From contig NZ_CP101655.1 in assembly GCF_028830055.1 (NCBI RefSeq), positions 3,450,104-3,514,103 on the forward strand: 64,000 nt of DNA, written 5' to 3'. The stretch is from Pseudomonas serboccidentalis (lineage in GTDB: Bacteria > Pseudomonadota > Gammaproteobacteria > Pseudomonadales > Pseudomonadaceae). The position numbers and the translations under genes were made by a program. Shown one piece after another: positions 10,216 through 19,800 of the stretch (its first letter is position 1; every line of letters begins with the position of its first letter). The notes beneath the pieces are model-generated. The model ran no database searches. It was not told the DNA's origin and saw nothing but the letters and a program-made list of their open reading frames with translations.

Positions 10216-10946
10216 TCTCTATCAAAAACATCAACAAGTGGTATGGGGACTTCCAGGTGCTGACTGATTGCAGCACCGAGGTCAAAAAAGGTGAAGTGAT
10301 CGTGGTCTGCGGCCCTTCGGGCTCGGGCAAGTCGACTCTGATCAAGTGCGTCAACGCGCTGGAGCCGTTCCAGAAAGGCGACATCGTCGTCGACGGCACT
10401 TCGATTGCCGACTCCAAGACCAACCTGCCGAAACTGCGCTCGCGCGTCGGCATGGTGTTCCAGCATTTCGAGCTGTTCCCGCACCTGACCATCACCGAAA
10501 ACCTGACCATCGCGCAGATCAAGGTGCTCGGTCGCAGCAAGGAAGAAGCGACCAAGAAAGGTCTGCAACTGCTGGAGCGCGTCGGTCTGTCGGCGCACGC
10601 CCACAAGCACCCGGGGCAACTGTCCGGTGGTCAGCAACAGCGTGTGGCGATTGCCCGTGCGCTGGCGATGGACCCGATCGTCATGCTGTTCGACGAGCCG
10701 ACCTCGGCGCTCGACCCGGAAATGGTCAATGAAGTGCTCGACGTGATGGTGCAACTGGCCCAGGAAGGCATGACCATGATGTGCGTGACCCACGAAATGG
10801 GCTTCGCCCGCAAAGTGGCCGACCGCGTGATCTTCATGGACGCGGGCAAGATCATCGAAGACTGCCCGAAAGAGGAGTTCTTCGGCGACATCAGCGCCCG
10901 CTCCGAACGCGCGCAGCACTTCCTCGAGAAAATCCTGCAGCACTAA
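10212..10946 (+). CDS. gltL: Glutamate/aspartate ABC transporter ATPase GltL
   Basis: A 244-residue ATPase of the polar amino acid uptake family. Walker [10 protein letters not shown] lies near residue 34, the signature LSGGQQQR near 137 and Walker [13 protein letters not shown] near 157, with the H-loop in CVTHEMGF. It energises import through GltJK from GltI. It ends the operon and is followed by a REP pair. The sensor gene aauS starts 146 nt later on the same strand. Confidence 0.96.
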   Translation: MISIKNINKWYGDFQVLTDCSTEVKKGEVIVVCGPSGSGKSTLIKCVNALEPFQKGDIVVDGTSIADSKTNLPKLRSRVGMVFQHFELFPHLTITENLTIAQIKVLGRSKEEATKKGLQLLERVGLSAHAHKHPGQLSGGQQQRVAIARALAMDPIVMLFDEPTSALDPEMVNEVLDVMVQLAQEGMTMMCVTHEMGFARKVADRVIFMDAGKIIEDCPKEEFFGDISARSERAQHFLEKILQH

Positions 10947-10966
10947 AAGCAACACCGCCGCTCTCT

Positions 10967-11047
10967 CTGTAGGAGCTGCCGCAGGCTGCGATCTTTTGCC
11001 TTTAAACAGCAAGATCAAAAGATCGCAGCCTGCAGCAGCTCCTACAG
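10967..11047. repeat. REP inverted pair (family A)
   Basis: TGTAGGAGCTGCCGCAGGC and its inverse arm (one mismatch, CTGCAGCAGC) flank a short centre containing TTTAAACAGC. It lies between gltL and aauS and probably forms the 3' hairpin of the transporter mRNA. Confidence 0.92.
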
Positions 11048-11092
11048 CGGATTGGTGAGGTTTGTTGTGGTGGTTGACCCAAGGCAACTGTG

Positions 11093-12994
11093 ATGAAATG
11101 CGACCCCAATCTCTATCGCGCAGCGCCGCCATCACTTGCCGTGAAGCCCCGTCTGATTCGCCATCTGTTCCTGCCGCCGCTGATCATCGTGTTGATGATC
11201 GGACTGGGTTACGCCGGCTTCTGGACCAGTGAACATTTCGGCATCCGCAACCTCAGCGAAAGCGGCCAGCGCCAGCTGGAACTGCATGCGCGCACGGTCG
11301 AAAGCGAGATCAGCAAGTACACCTATCTGCCCAGCCTGCTGGAACTGGAAACCAGTGTCCCGCAGTTGCTGGCCGACCCGACGCCGGAACACCGGCAAAC
11401 GGTCAACGCCTACCTGGAAGGCCTGAACCGACGCAGCCGCAGTCGGGCCATCTACGTGATGGACACCACCGGCCGCGTGATGGCCACCAGCAACTGGCGC
11501 GACGTCGACAGCTATCTGGGTGAAGACCTGTCCTTTCGCGCCTATTTCCAGAAAGCCGTGCGCGGCGAACCCGGGCGTTTCTACGGGATCGGCAGCACCA
11601 GCGGCGAACCCGGTTATTACCTGGCCCACGGCCTGGAAGAACACGGCAAGATCATCGGCGTCGCCGTGGTCAAGGTGCGTCTCGAAGCACTGGAAGAACG
11701 CTGGCAGCGGGCACGCCTGGAAGCCTTCGTCAGCGACGAGAACGGCATCATCATTCTCTCCAGCGATCCGGCTCGACGCCTGAAGTCAGTGGTACCGCTG
11801 AGCGACGAAACCAAGGAAAAACTCGCCCGCAGCCTGCAGTATTACTGGTTCCCGCTCAACGAACTGCAACCGCTGGCCCGCGAAATCCTGGCCGAGGGCG
11901 TGGAGAAACTGACCTTCCCGGCCAACAGCGAACTGAGCGCCGACGACGACAGCATCAGCTACCTGGCGCAGACCCGGCCGCTGAGCGACACACCGTGGAA
12001 CTTCACCCTGCTCACACCGTTGCAGGACTTGCGGCGCGAGGCGATCAACCAAGGGATTCTGGTGTCGGTCGCCTTCGCTCTGGTGGCGTTCCTGCTGATC
12101 GCCTGGAACGAGCGGCGCAAGGTCATCGCCACCCGCCTCGCCGCCCGCGAAGCCTTGCAGGAAGCCAACAATCAGCTGGAGCGTCGGATTACCGAACGCA
12201 CTACCGACCTGCGCGCCAGCAACGAACGCCTCAAGAGTCAGATCCGCGAACGACGCCAGGCCGAAGAAACCCTGCGCCGCGCCCAGGACGAACTGGTGCA
12301 GGCCGGCAAACTCGCGGCCATCGGCCAGATGTCGACCAGCATCGCCCACGAATTGAACCAGCCGCTGGCGGCGATGCGCACGCTGTCCGGCAACACCATT
12401 CGCTTCCTCGAACGCGGCCAGCTCGACGTCGCCAGCACCAACCTCAAGACCATCAACGACCTGATCGACCGCATGGGCCGGATCACCGCCAGCCTGCGCG
12501 CGTTCGCCCGGCGTGGTGACGACAAGGGCCAGGCCAGTCTCGGCAAAGCGGTGGACGCGGCGCTGCAATTGCTCGGCGCGCGGGTGGACAGCATGGCGTT
12601 GCAACTGCATCGACAGTTCATCGACGTGCAGGTGCAGATCGATCAGACCCGCCTCGAACAGATTCTGGTCAACCTGATCGGCAACGCCCTCGACGCCATG
12701 CAGGCGCAACCGCAGCCCGAACTATGGCTGGAGGGCGAAGAATTCAACGGCAAATACCGTCTGCGGGTGCGCGACAATGGCCACGGCGTCGATGCCGAAG
12801 CGCGCAAGCATCTGTTCGAACCGTTCTTCACCACCAAACCCGGCGAGCAGGGCCTGGGCCTCGGCCTGACCCTCTCCGCCAGCCTCGCTGCCGCCACCGG
12901 CGGGCACCTGGGTGTCGAACACCCGGGCAGCGGTGGCACCACCTTCGTCCTCAGTTTACCGTTGGTAAGCCCTACTCCTGCCGAGCCAATATGA
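11093..12994 (+). CDS. aauS: AauS-like sensor histidine kinase for acidic amino acids
   Basis: A 633-residue DctB-type kinase. One membrane helix lies near residues 24-44, a periplasmic double-PAS/Cache region at about 45-305 (YVMDTTGRVMATSNW, FYGIGSTSGEPGYYLAHG), and a second helix near 310-330. A coiled linker precedes the H-box TSIAHELNQPLAAMR with His419. The ATPase domain has NLIGNALDAM, DNGHGVD and GLGLGLTLS. The start at 11093 follows AAGG at 8 nt; the GTG at 11090 is too close. It sits next to gltIJKL and overlaps aauR by ATGA. It is expected to sense Glu/Asp and phosphorylate AauR. Confidence 0.9.
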   Translation: MKCDPNLYRAAPPSLAVKPRLIRHLFLPPLIIVLMIGLGYAGFWTSEHFGIRNLSESGQRQLELHARTVESEISKYTYLPSLLELETSVPQLLADPTPEHRQTVNAYLEGLNRRSRSRAIYVMDTTGRVMATSNWRDVDSYLGEDLSFRAYFQKAVRGEPGRFYGIGSTSGEPGYYLAHGLEEHGKIIGVAVVKVRLEALEERWQRARLEAFVSDENGIIILSSDPARRLKSVVPLSDETKEKLARSLQYYWFPLNELQPLAREILAEGVEKLTFPANSELSADDDSISYLAQTRPLSDTPWNFTLLTPLQDLRREAINQGILVSVAFALVAFLLIAWNERRKVIATRLAAREALQEANNQLERRITERTTDLRASNERLKSQIRERRQAEETLRRAQDELVQAGKLAAIGQMSTSIAHELNQPLAAMRTLSGNTIRFLERGQLDVASTNLKTINDLIDRMGRITASLRAFARRGDDKGQASLGKAVDAALQLLGARVDSMALQLHRQFIDVQVQIDQTRLEQILVNLIGNALDAMQAQPQPELWLEGEEFNGKYRLRVRDNGHGVDAEARKHLFEPFFTTKPGEQGLGLGLTLSASLAAATGGHLGVEHPGSGGTTFVLSLPLVSPTPAEPI

Positions 12995-14319
12995 ACCACG
13001 ACCTTAGTGTGCTGATCGTCGAAGACGACCCCCATGTGCTGCTCGGTTGCCAGCAGGCGCTGACCCTGGAAGACATTCCCTGCATCGGCGTCGGCAGTGC
13101 CGAAGAAGCGCTGGCGCAGGTCGGCGACAACTTTGCCGGGATCGTCATCAGCGACATTCGCCTGCCGGGCATCGATGGACTGGAATTGCTGACCCGTCTC
13201 AAGCAACGCGACCGCAGCCTGCCGGTGGTGTTGATCACCGGCCACGGCGACATCTCCATGGCCGTCGGCGCGATGCAGAAAGGCGCCTACGACTTCATGG
13301 AGAAACCCTTCTCGCCGGAGCGTCTGGTGGACGTCGCCCGTCGTGCGCTGGAGCAACGCAGCCTAGCCCGGGAAGTGTCGTCGCTGCGGCGACAACTGGC
13401 CGAACGCGACTCCCTTGAGGGCCGCATCATCGGTCGTTCACCGGCGATGCAGAACCTGCGCGAACTGATCGCCAACGTCGCCGACACCTCGGCCAACGTG
13501 CTGATCGAAGGCGAGACCGGCACCGGCAAGGAACTGGTCGCCCGCTGCCTGCACGACTTCAGCCGCCGGCACGCCAAGCAGTTCGTCGCGCTGAACTGCG
13601 GCGGCCTGCCGGAAAACCTCTTCGAAAGCGAGATCTTCGGCCACGAGGCCAACGCCTTCACCGGTGCCGGCAAACGGCGCATCGGCAAGATCGAACACGC
13701 CGACGGCGGCACGCTGTTCCTCGACGAAGTGGAAAGCATGCCGCTGCCGCTGCAGATCAAACTGCTGCGCGTATTGCAGGAGCGCACCCTGGAACGCCTC
13801 GGTTCGAACCAGAGCGTGGCGGTGGATTGTCGGGTGATTGCGGCGACCAAGTCCGACCTCGACGAAGCGAGCAAGGCCGGCGACTTCCGCAGCGACCTGT
13901 ACTACCGGCTCAACGTGGTGACCCTGGAATTGCCACCACTGCGCGAGCGTCGCGAAGACATCCTGCAACTGTTCGAACACTTCACCCAGCAGTCGGCGTT
14001 GCGTTTCGACCGGGTGTTGCCGGAACTGGACAACCAGACCCTGTCGAACCTGATGAGCCACGACTGGCCGGGCAACGTGCGTGAGCTGCGCAACGTCGCC
14101 GAACGCTTCGCCCTCGGTCTGCCGGCATTCAAGAAGTCCGGCGCCAGCAGCGGCAGCCAGGGCCTGGCATTTGCCGAAGCGGTGGAAGCGTTCGAGCGCA
14201 ACCTGCTCAGCGATGCCCTGCAGCGCAGCGGTGGCAACCTGACCCAGGCCAGCCTGGAACTGGGCATGGCCAAGACCACGCTGTTCGACAAAGTGAAAAA
14301 GTACGGGTTGAGCCACTGA
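12991..14319 (+). CDS. aauR: AauR-like sigma54-dependent response regulator
   Basis: A 442-residue NtrC/DctD-type activator. The receiver (residues 5-120) has acidic pocket EDD 11-13 and phospho-Asp55 in SDIRLPG. The AAA+ domain (about 143-370) has Walker A GETGTGKE at 174-181 and LFLDEVESMP as Walker B. The Fis-type HTH is at the C-terminus (GGNLTQASLELGMAKTTLFDKVKKYGL). The sigma54-contact loop reads NAFTGA at 221-226 instead of GAFTGA. The start at 12991 overlaps the aauS stop. It should bind the TTCGG-N4-CCGAA pair before gltI and drive that sigma54 promoter. Confidence 0.92.
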   Translation: MNHDLSVLIVEDDPHVLLGCQQALTLEDIPCIGVGSAEEALAQVGDNFAGIVISDIRLPGIDGLELLTRLKQRDRSLPVVLITGHGDISMAVGAMQKGAYDFMEKPFSPERLVDVARRALEQRSLAREVSSLRRQLAERDSLEGRIIGRSPAMQNLRELIANVADTSANVLIEGETGTGKELVARCLHDFSRRHAKQFVALNCGGLPENLFESEIFGHEANAFTGAGKRRIGKIEHADGGTLFLDEVESMPLPLQIKLLRVLQERTLERLGSNQSVAVDCRVIAATKSDLDEASKAGDFRSDLYYRLNVVTLELPPLRERREDILQLFEHFTQQSALRFDRVLPELDNQTLSNLMSHDWPGNVRELRNVAERFALGLPAFKKSGASSGSQGLAFAEAVEAFERNLLSDALQRSGGNLTQASLELGMAKTTLFDKVKKYGLSH

Positions 14320-14657
14320 TGGATCTGATTCTCAAAGCGGCACTCGGCGCGGCAGTGGTGGTGCTCCTCGCCGCGCTGTCCAAGACCCGAAACTATTACA
14401 TCGCCGGGCTGGTGCCGCTGTTTCCGACCTTTGCCCTGATCGCCCATTACATCGTCGGCAAGGGTCGCTCGCTGGAGGATTTGAAAGCCACAATCGTGTT
14501 TGGCATGTGGTCGATCATTCCGTACTTCATCTATCTGGCGACGCTGTACGTCATGGTTGACCGCATGCGCCTGGAGGCGTCACTCGCCGTGGCGGTGGTC
14601 GCGTGGTTGATCGCGGCGACAGTGCTGGTCTCGGTATGGGTGCGTCTGCACGCCTGA
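14319..14657 (+). CDS. glpM: GlpM-family inner-membrane protein
   Basis: A 112-residue protein that is almost entirely four transmembrane helices with short loops (SKTRNYYIAGLVPLFPTFALIAHYI is the family signature). P. aeruginosa glpM was described as needed for efficient alginate synthesis from several carbon sources; the mechanism is unknown. Here its ATG overlaps the aauR TGA by one base, so it is cotranscribed with aauSR and separated from the glp genes by the glt operon. Confidence 0.85.
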   Translation: MDLILKAALGAAVVVLLAALSKTRNYYIAGLVPLFPTFALIAHYIVGKGRSLEDLKATIVFGMWSIIPYFIYLATLYVMVDRMRLEASLAVAVVAWLIAATVLVSVWVRLHA

Positions 14658-14684
14658 TCACAACCTTCGCCGCCTGCAGGAGCT

Positions 14685-15353
14685 TTACCCGTTGACGGTG
14701 CCGCCCCTGGACTCGGCCATGATCTGCCGGATCGCCCCGACAAAGGTGTCCACCGGCTGCCCGCCCGTCACCGCGTACTGACCGTTGAACACCACAGTCG
14801 GCACCGAACTCACGCCGCGTTGCAGCCAGAGCTGCTCTTCTTCGCGCACCTCATCGGCAAACTCGTCGGAGGCCAGAATCGCCGCCGCGCGCTGCCGGTC
14901 CAGGCCCGCGCTTTCGGCAATCTGCATCAATTGCGCGTGATCGGACGGATTGCCGCCGTCAGTGAAATACGCCTTGAACAGCGCCTCTTTCAAGGGCAAC
15001 TGCAACCCCTCGAGCCCGGCCCAGTGCAGCAGGCGATGCGCATCGAAGGTGTTGTAGATGCGGCTGTTGCCATCGGTGCGAAAGGCGAATCCGACGTCGG
15101 CGCCACGGGCACGAATCGCTTCGCGGTTCTTCTGCGACTGCTCCGGGGTCGAACCGTATTTCTCGCCGATGTGCTCGGTGATGTTCTGCCCCTCGGGGCC
15201 CATTTTCGGGTTCAGTTCGAACGGCTGGAAATGAATCTCGGCCTGCACTTCTTCGCGCAGAATCTCCAGCGCCTGCAGCAGGCCGTACAGACCGACGACG
15301 CACCACGGGCAGGACACGTCGCTGACAAAATCGATTTTCAAAGCGGAACTCAT
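14685..15353 (-). CDS. DsbA-family (FrnE-like) thioredoxin-fold oxidoreductase
   Basis: A 222-residue protein with a cytoplasmic-looking N-terminus, ALKIDFVSDVSCPWCVVG, carrying the FrnE-type CPWC active site. A helical insertion follows, with EALFKAYFTDGGNPSD, and GVSSVPTVVFNGQYAVTGGQP holds the cis-Pro of the thioredoxin fold. The start at 15353 is chosen because GAGG lies about 7 nt upstream; the longer frame to 15401 adds 16 unrelated residues. There is no signal peptide, so a cytoplasmic role is likely (FrnE homologues act as disulphide isomerases). Substrate is unknown. It is convergent with glpM. Confidence 0.88.
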   Translation of the reverse strand: MSSALKIDFVSDVSCPWCVVGLYGLLQALEILREEVQAEIHFQPFELNPKMGPEGQNITEHIGEKYGSTPEQSQKNREAIRARGADVGFAFRTDGNSRIYNTFDAHRLLHWAGLEGLQLPLKEALFKAYFTDGGNPSDHAQLMQIAESAGLDRQRAAAILASDEFADEVREEEQLWLQRGVSSVPTVVFNGQYAVTGGQPVDTFVGAIRQIMAESRGGTVNG

Positions 15354-15403
15354 CACACACCTCGCGGACAGATCACACATCGCAAAATCTGAAAGATACA
15401 CCG

Positions 15404-15517
15404 GTAGGCGCTGCCGAAGGCTGCGATCTTTTGATCTGCAAAAGCAAAAGATCGCAGCCTTCGGCAGCTCCTACAGGGGATGTATTTCAATGTGGGAGCG
15501 AGCCTGCTCGCGAAGGG
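15404..15517. repeat. REP pair of family A followed by a single family B REP
   Basis: Inverted family A arms with the variant CCGAAGG core occupy 15404-15476. TGTGGGAGCGAGCCTGCTCGC (family B type) follows at 15491. Together they separate the DsbA-like gene from the hydrolase gene. Confidence 0.88.
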
Positions 15518-15545
15518 GCCAGATCAAATACCGCCAACCTATCGG

Positions 15546-16580
15546 TTAAAGCAGATTCCCCGCCGCCACCGGCTCGATCTGCGCCCAGTGTGACGTGTCT
15601 TCACGATGTTGCTGCAGATACGGCAACACCGCCGCCAGCAACGGCGCCTTGAACGCTTCCTGGAAACGATGGGCCAGCCCCGGAATCAGTTTCAACTGAC
15701 TGCCGCGAATGTGCGCCGCCAGGTGCACGCCGTGCATCACCGGCAACAACGGATCGGCCGTGCCGTGCACCACCAGGGTCGGCACCCGCAGTTGATTGAG
15801 CAAGGCCACCCGGCTCGGCTCCGCGAGAATCGCCATGATCTGGCGCTTCACACCTTCAGGATTGAACGCGCGGTCATAAGCAATCGCTGCCTGATGCAGC
15901 AGCGCCTGCCGATCATCGCTGACCGCCGGACTGCCCAGCGCCGCCAGCAGGTCAGCCTGCTGCTCCAGCGCCACTTCGCGATTGGGCGCACCGCGTCGCG
16001 CCAGCAGTTGCACCAGCGCCGCGCTCGGTGCCGGCAAGCCTTCGGCGCCGGAGCTGGTCATGATCAGCGTCAGGCTCTCCACCCGTTGGGGCGCCATCGC
16101 CGCCAGATGCTGGGCGATCATCCCGCCCATGCTCGCGCCCAGTACGTGAAACTGGTCGATGTGCAGCGCGTCCATCAAGCCCAGCGCGTCGTCGGCCATG
16201 TCGGTCAATGAATACGGCGCCGACACCGGCAAGCCGAGCTTGTAGCGCAGCACTTCAAACGTCAGATTGGCCTCGACCGGTGCCTGGCGCCAGGTCGACA
16301 GACCGACATCGCGGTTGTCATAACGAATCACCCGAAAGCCTTGCTGACACAGCGCAACCACCACTTCGTCCGGCCAGTGGATCAACTGGCCGCCCAGGCC
16401 CATGACCAACAACAGCGCCGGGTCCGACGCGCGGCCGATGCTTTGGTAGGCAATGCTCACTTGCTGCAGATCGACATGCTCGGTCGGCACATTCACGTCG
16501 CAACGCGCGGCCGCGAACGATGGCGCACCGAATAAAAACGCGACCAGAACGGCCGCGAGCGAAAAAAAGCCCTTGATCAT
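15546..16580 (-). CDS. Exported alpha/beta-hydrolase
   Basis: A 344-residue protein starting [23 protein letters not shown], a clear Sec signal peptide; the longer frame to 16784 is rejected for this reason. The hydrolase fold shows [14 protein letters not shown] (oxyanion region) and [14 protein letters not shown]. The nucleophile elbow GASMGG carries the catalytic Ser, and the catalytic Asp and His lie near [10 protein letters not shown] and GLAHRF. The closest recalled relatives are proline-iminopeptidase- or esterase-like proteins, so a periplasmic esterase or peptidase is plausible but the substrate is unknown. It is divergent from the large toxin-like gene. Confidence 0.85.
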   Translation of the reverse strand: MIKGFFSLAAVLVAFLFGAPSFAAARCDVNVPTEHVDLQQVSIAYQSIGRASDPALLLVMGLGGQLIHWPDEVVVALCQQGFRVIRYDNRDVGLSTWRQAPVEANLTFEVLRYKLGLPVSAPYSLTDMADDALGLMDALHIDQFHVLGASMGGMIAQHLAAMAPQRVESLTLIMTSSGAEGLPAPSAALVQLLARRGAPNREVALEQQADLLAALGSPAVSDDRQALLHQAAIAYDRAFNPEGVKRQIMAILAEPSRVALLNQLRVPTLVVHGTADPLLPVMHGVHLAAHIRGSQLKLIPGLAHRFQEAFKAPLLAAVLPYLQQHREDTSHWAQIEPVAAGNLL

Positions 16581-16620
16581 GAAAAACACCGAAACGCAGA
16601 ACCCCAGTAGAGCGCGAGTC

Positions 16621-16676
16621 TGATGAAGTTTGTTCAAGCGCGCTGCCACAGTTGCGTGACAGTTTGATGAAGTTTG
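16621..16676. repeat. 12-bp direct repeat in a divergent promoter region
   Basis: TGATGAAGTTTG occurs at 16621-16632 and again at 16665-16676. The spacing is 44 bp, close to four helical turns. It lies between the divergent hydrolase and the large DUF6543-like gene and could be a regulator site. No family is recognised. Confidence 0.4.
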
Positions 16677-16805
16677 CCGAGCGGTCGTCAGCGCCGCCCC
16701 CAAAGCACCGCGATAACTATGTACCACCCGCCCCTGCCGTCGCTGACCTCTAATGGCGCGAACGCCGGTTTGCCCGGCCTTCACGCTCTCTGGAGATCTG
16801 TCTTC

Positions 16806-19800
16806 ATGTTCGACGAACTCTCGCAGCGACCGACCGACTTCGGTCTCGCCCCCCCCTTACTCCCCAACCCGGATCAGAGCCTGCTGTTGAGCGCCACGGC
16901 GCGCTGGCGCGACTGCCACGATCAGTGGCTCGACCTCATGACGCAAGATCCGCCATCAATGCTTGACGAGCAGTGGTGGAGCGCCCGGGCACGGGGCACC
17001 CCAGTGACTCGCAAGGCCCACGCAATCAGCTTGTATCGGCAGCATTTCGAGGTGTCGAGCCATTGGGCGTTCGCCAACGGCACATTGGCTGAAGGACAGA
17101 TCGAAGCGCTGCAGACGCTCATCGACCCGACAGCACCAGCGACCTGCACGGTGTCTGTCCAACAGCTGCGACTCAAAGGCGCGGAGCGCCCGACGGTCGA
17201 ACTGGCCGGCGCGCTGCTCATCACCCTCTGTGGCGATCCAGCGGCCCCGCTCCTGTTGTATTTGCCATCGTCCACCCTGGCCTGGATAAGCTTCCATGGT
17301 CGCCTTGCCTTGCAGGGCTGGTTGATCGAGCAGCAACCGCAACTGCTCGGCCAACAGCGGCTGGAATCACCGGGCATCAGCATTGAGTACAGCGCACTCG
17401 AAGCAGCGGCATTGACGCAAAGCGCCGAGGCGCTGCTGACACAGTTCAAGCGCCTTGCGCCAGATCGCCAACGTCGCGAAACCGTGCTCTCGCTGCCTCC
17501 GGAACGGCCGGCCATCGACGGACCAGACGATCTCGCGCCGTTCTACCAGCTCAGTCCCGACATTCCATTGGGCCAGCGCCTCAGGGCCCTGAGCCTGCAG
17601 CAGAGCGCACTGGAGCACCTGCTCGGGAGCGACGTTGAAGGCGACCGGCGCGTCCCGCAACTGCAACACCTGCAACAACGGCTCGATGACCTCGCGACGG
17701 CTGAACAGGCCAGTCAAGTTGCCGCCACGCAGTTGCTCAACCCCGACAACGACCTGCAGATGCTCGAACTGCGCCATAAGACCCACCCGCATTACGCCGC
17801 GCTTTATCAGGCACGGCTGAACGGTTTGCGGGCCGAGGCCGAACTGCAAGCGAGCCTGAAGCAGATCAGCGGCGAAGAGCATCAATGGCTCAAGTCCGTG
17901 CTGGATGCGCCCGCTCAACCACGCCCGACCGAAGTCGTCGTGGCGCGACTGATGCTGGCGGTGACCGATACCGAGCACGACGCCAGCCACCCGCAAACCC
18001 AGGAGCTGGACGGGGTTCTGCTGTTCTGCCAGCCCTCGGCATTGTTGCCGTCTTCGGATCAAAGCCTGTTGCTTTACTGGCCAGGCCGCTTCGGCGGCCT
18101 GCAGCGATTCGCCTCTCGCCAGGCGCTGGAAGCGACGCTGTTCAAAATCCCGGCTCACGCTACCACCCAGGCGCTGCATATCCTGGCGCTGAACACCGAT
18201 CCGTTCGAATACGGGTTGCAGATGCAGCTCTACGCCTGTGTCCAGCAGGCCAGCCAGATACTGACCGCCAATCCCCTTCCCTCGCGTGCGGCTCAACGCA
18301 GCTCGGCACTGGAAGAACTGCGCGAACAGGCCATAGCACGCCTGACGGTTCCCGCCTCGCCCTCGCGGGAGCTGAGCTACACACACCTCGTCGAGCAAAA
18401 CCACAGCGCTGCACTGGCCGACCGCTTGCCGTCCTGGTTGCGTGCATTACCCGAAGCCCGACGCAAGGCGCTCAAGACCTTGTTCAGCGCTTACATCAAA
18501 GCGATGAAGGACTCCCACCGGTTGCTCGAACGCGAATTGCCTTCGCGCGACACCTTCAACCGCAACGCGATCTTCGCTGACCTGCAACAGACGTTTGGCC
18601 TGACTGAAAACGTTGAGGTCGTGCTGGACGTTCCCGACGCCACAACCTGGCGCAAAGAAGTTATCGAAGGACCGGCCCCCGGAACGCCTCAGCGCAATAC
18701 GCTGATCGCCAGTACGCAACGGAGCAAGCTGCCGCTCGCCAATCTGCTGCAAGGCAACATTGACCAGTCGATGTGGTGGCGCCTGTCGTTCATGCAGGTC
18801 GAGGTCAGCGGCGGGGTCGAAGCGCAACGTCGCAAAGTCAAAGCCGCGATCACCCCGCCCTGGCTGCGCAAACTCGTGGCCAGGCAGGATCTCGCCGGCA
18901 AGTATGAAGCGCTGATCCGTCAGGCCTTTCTCGGCCCCCCGGGTGAACCGGCCTTCGACAACGCCTGGCGCCGTGAATGCCTGAGCGAGCCATGGCGGCT
19001 GATGCTTAAACTGCACGGCGCGTTTGCGCTGTTGCGGGGCGACATAACCGCCGACGGCCAGCAAATCCTCGACATCGCCATCGATGCCGACAGTCGTGCG
19101 GCCTACACGCCCCATGGCCGACGCATCGTGCTGCTGCCGGCGCACTTGAGCGCAGGCGGCGACGACACGCACGGGCAAGGGCCCAGCACACTGGCGGGCG
19201 TCACCTTCATTGAGGAGCAGATCAGCCAACAGACGCTGCTGTATCTGCCTGACAGCCCCGACGGAGTATTTCTGCGTCAGTTCGACAGCCTCGAAGAGGC
19301 GCGCAAGGCGTTGTACAACCTGTGCCTGCAAACCGCCATGCCCGCTTATCTGGCCGGGCGAGCGATCACTGGCGACGCAGACCGGCATGTCAGCCGGATC
19401 AATCAGGCGCTGCTGAAAAACTTCGACGCCATCATTGGTACGGGTCAGGCCTGGCCGGCCAGCACGTCTCTGGCCACGCACATGCTCAACGTGCACATGG
19501 GCCGATTGCTGCAAGCCCATCGCGTCACCTCGCGCTCTAACGACGCGCTGTATCTGGAAACCGTCGCGTTGCAATCCGGCACGCTCTTCAACTACCTGAA
19601 AATGGCCGTGGGCATGGTGCCCTTCGTCGGCAGCGCCATCGCTCTGTATGACGCCTGGAGCAGTGCCAATCTGGCGGTGGCGGCGTTTCTGCGTGGCGAT
19701 GTCGGGCATGGCCTGGCCGAAGTGGAAGCCGTGTTGCTGTCGCTGATCGATGCGGCCATGGACGTCCTGCCCGGTACAAACGTTGCCCGCAGTGCGCGCT

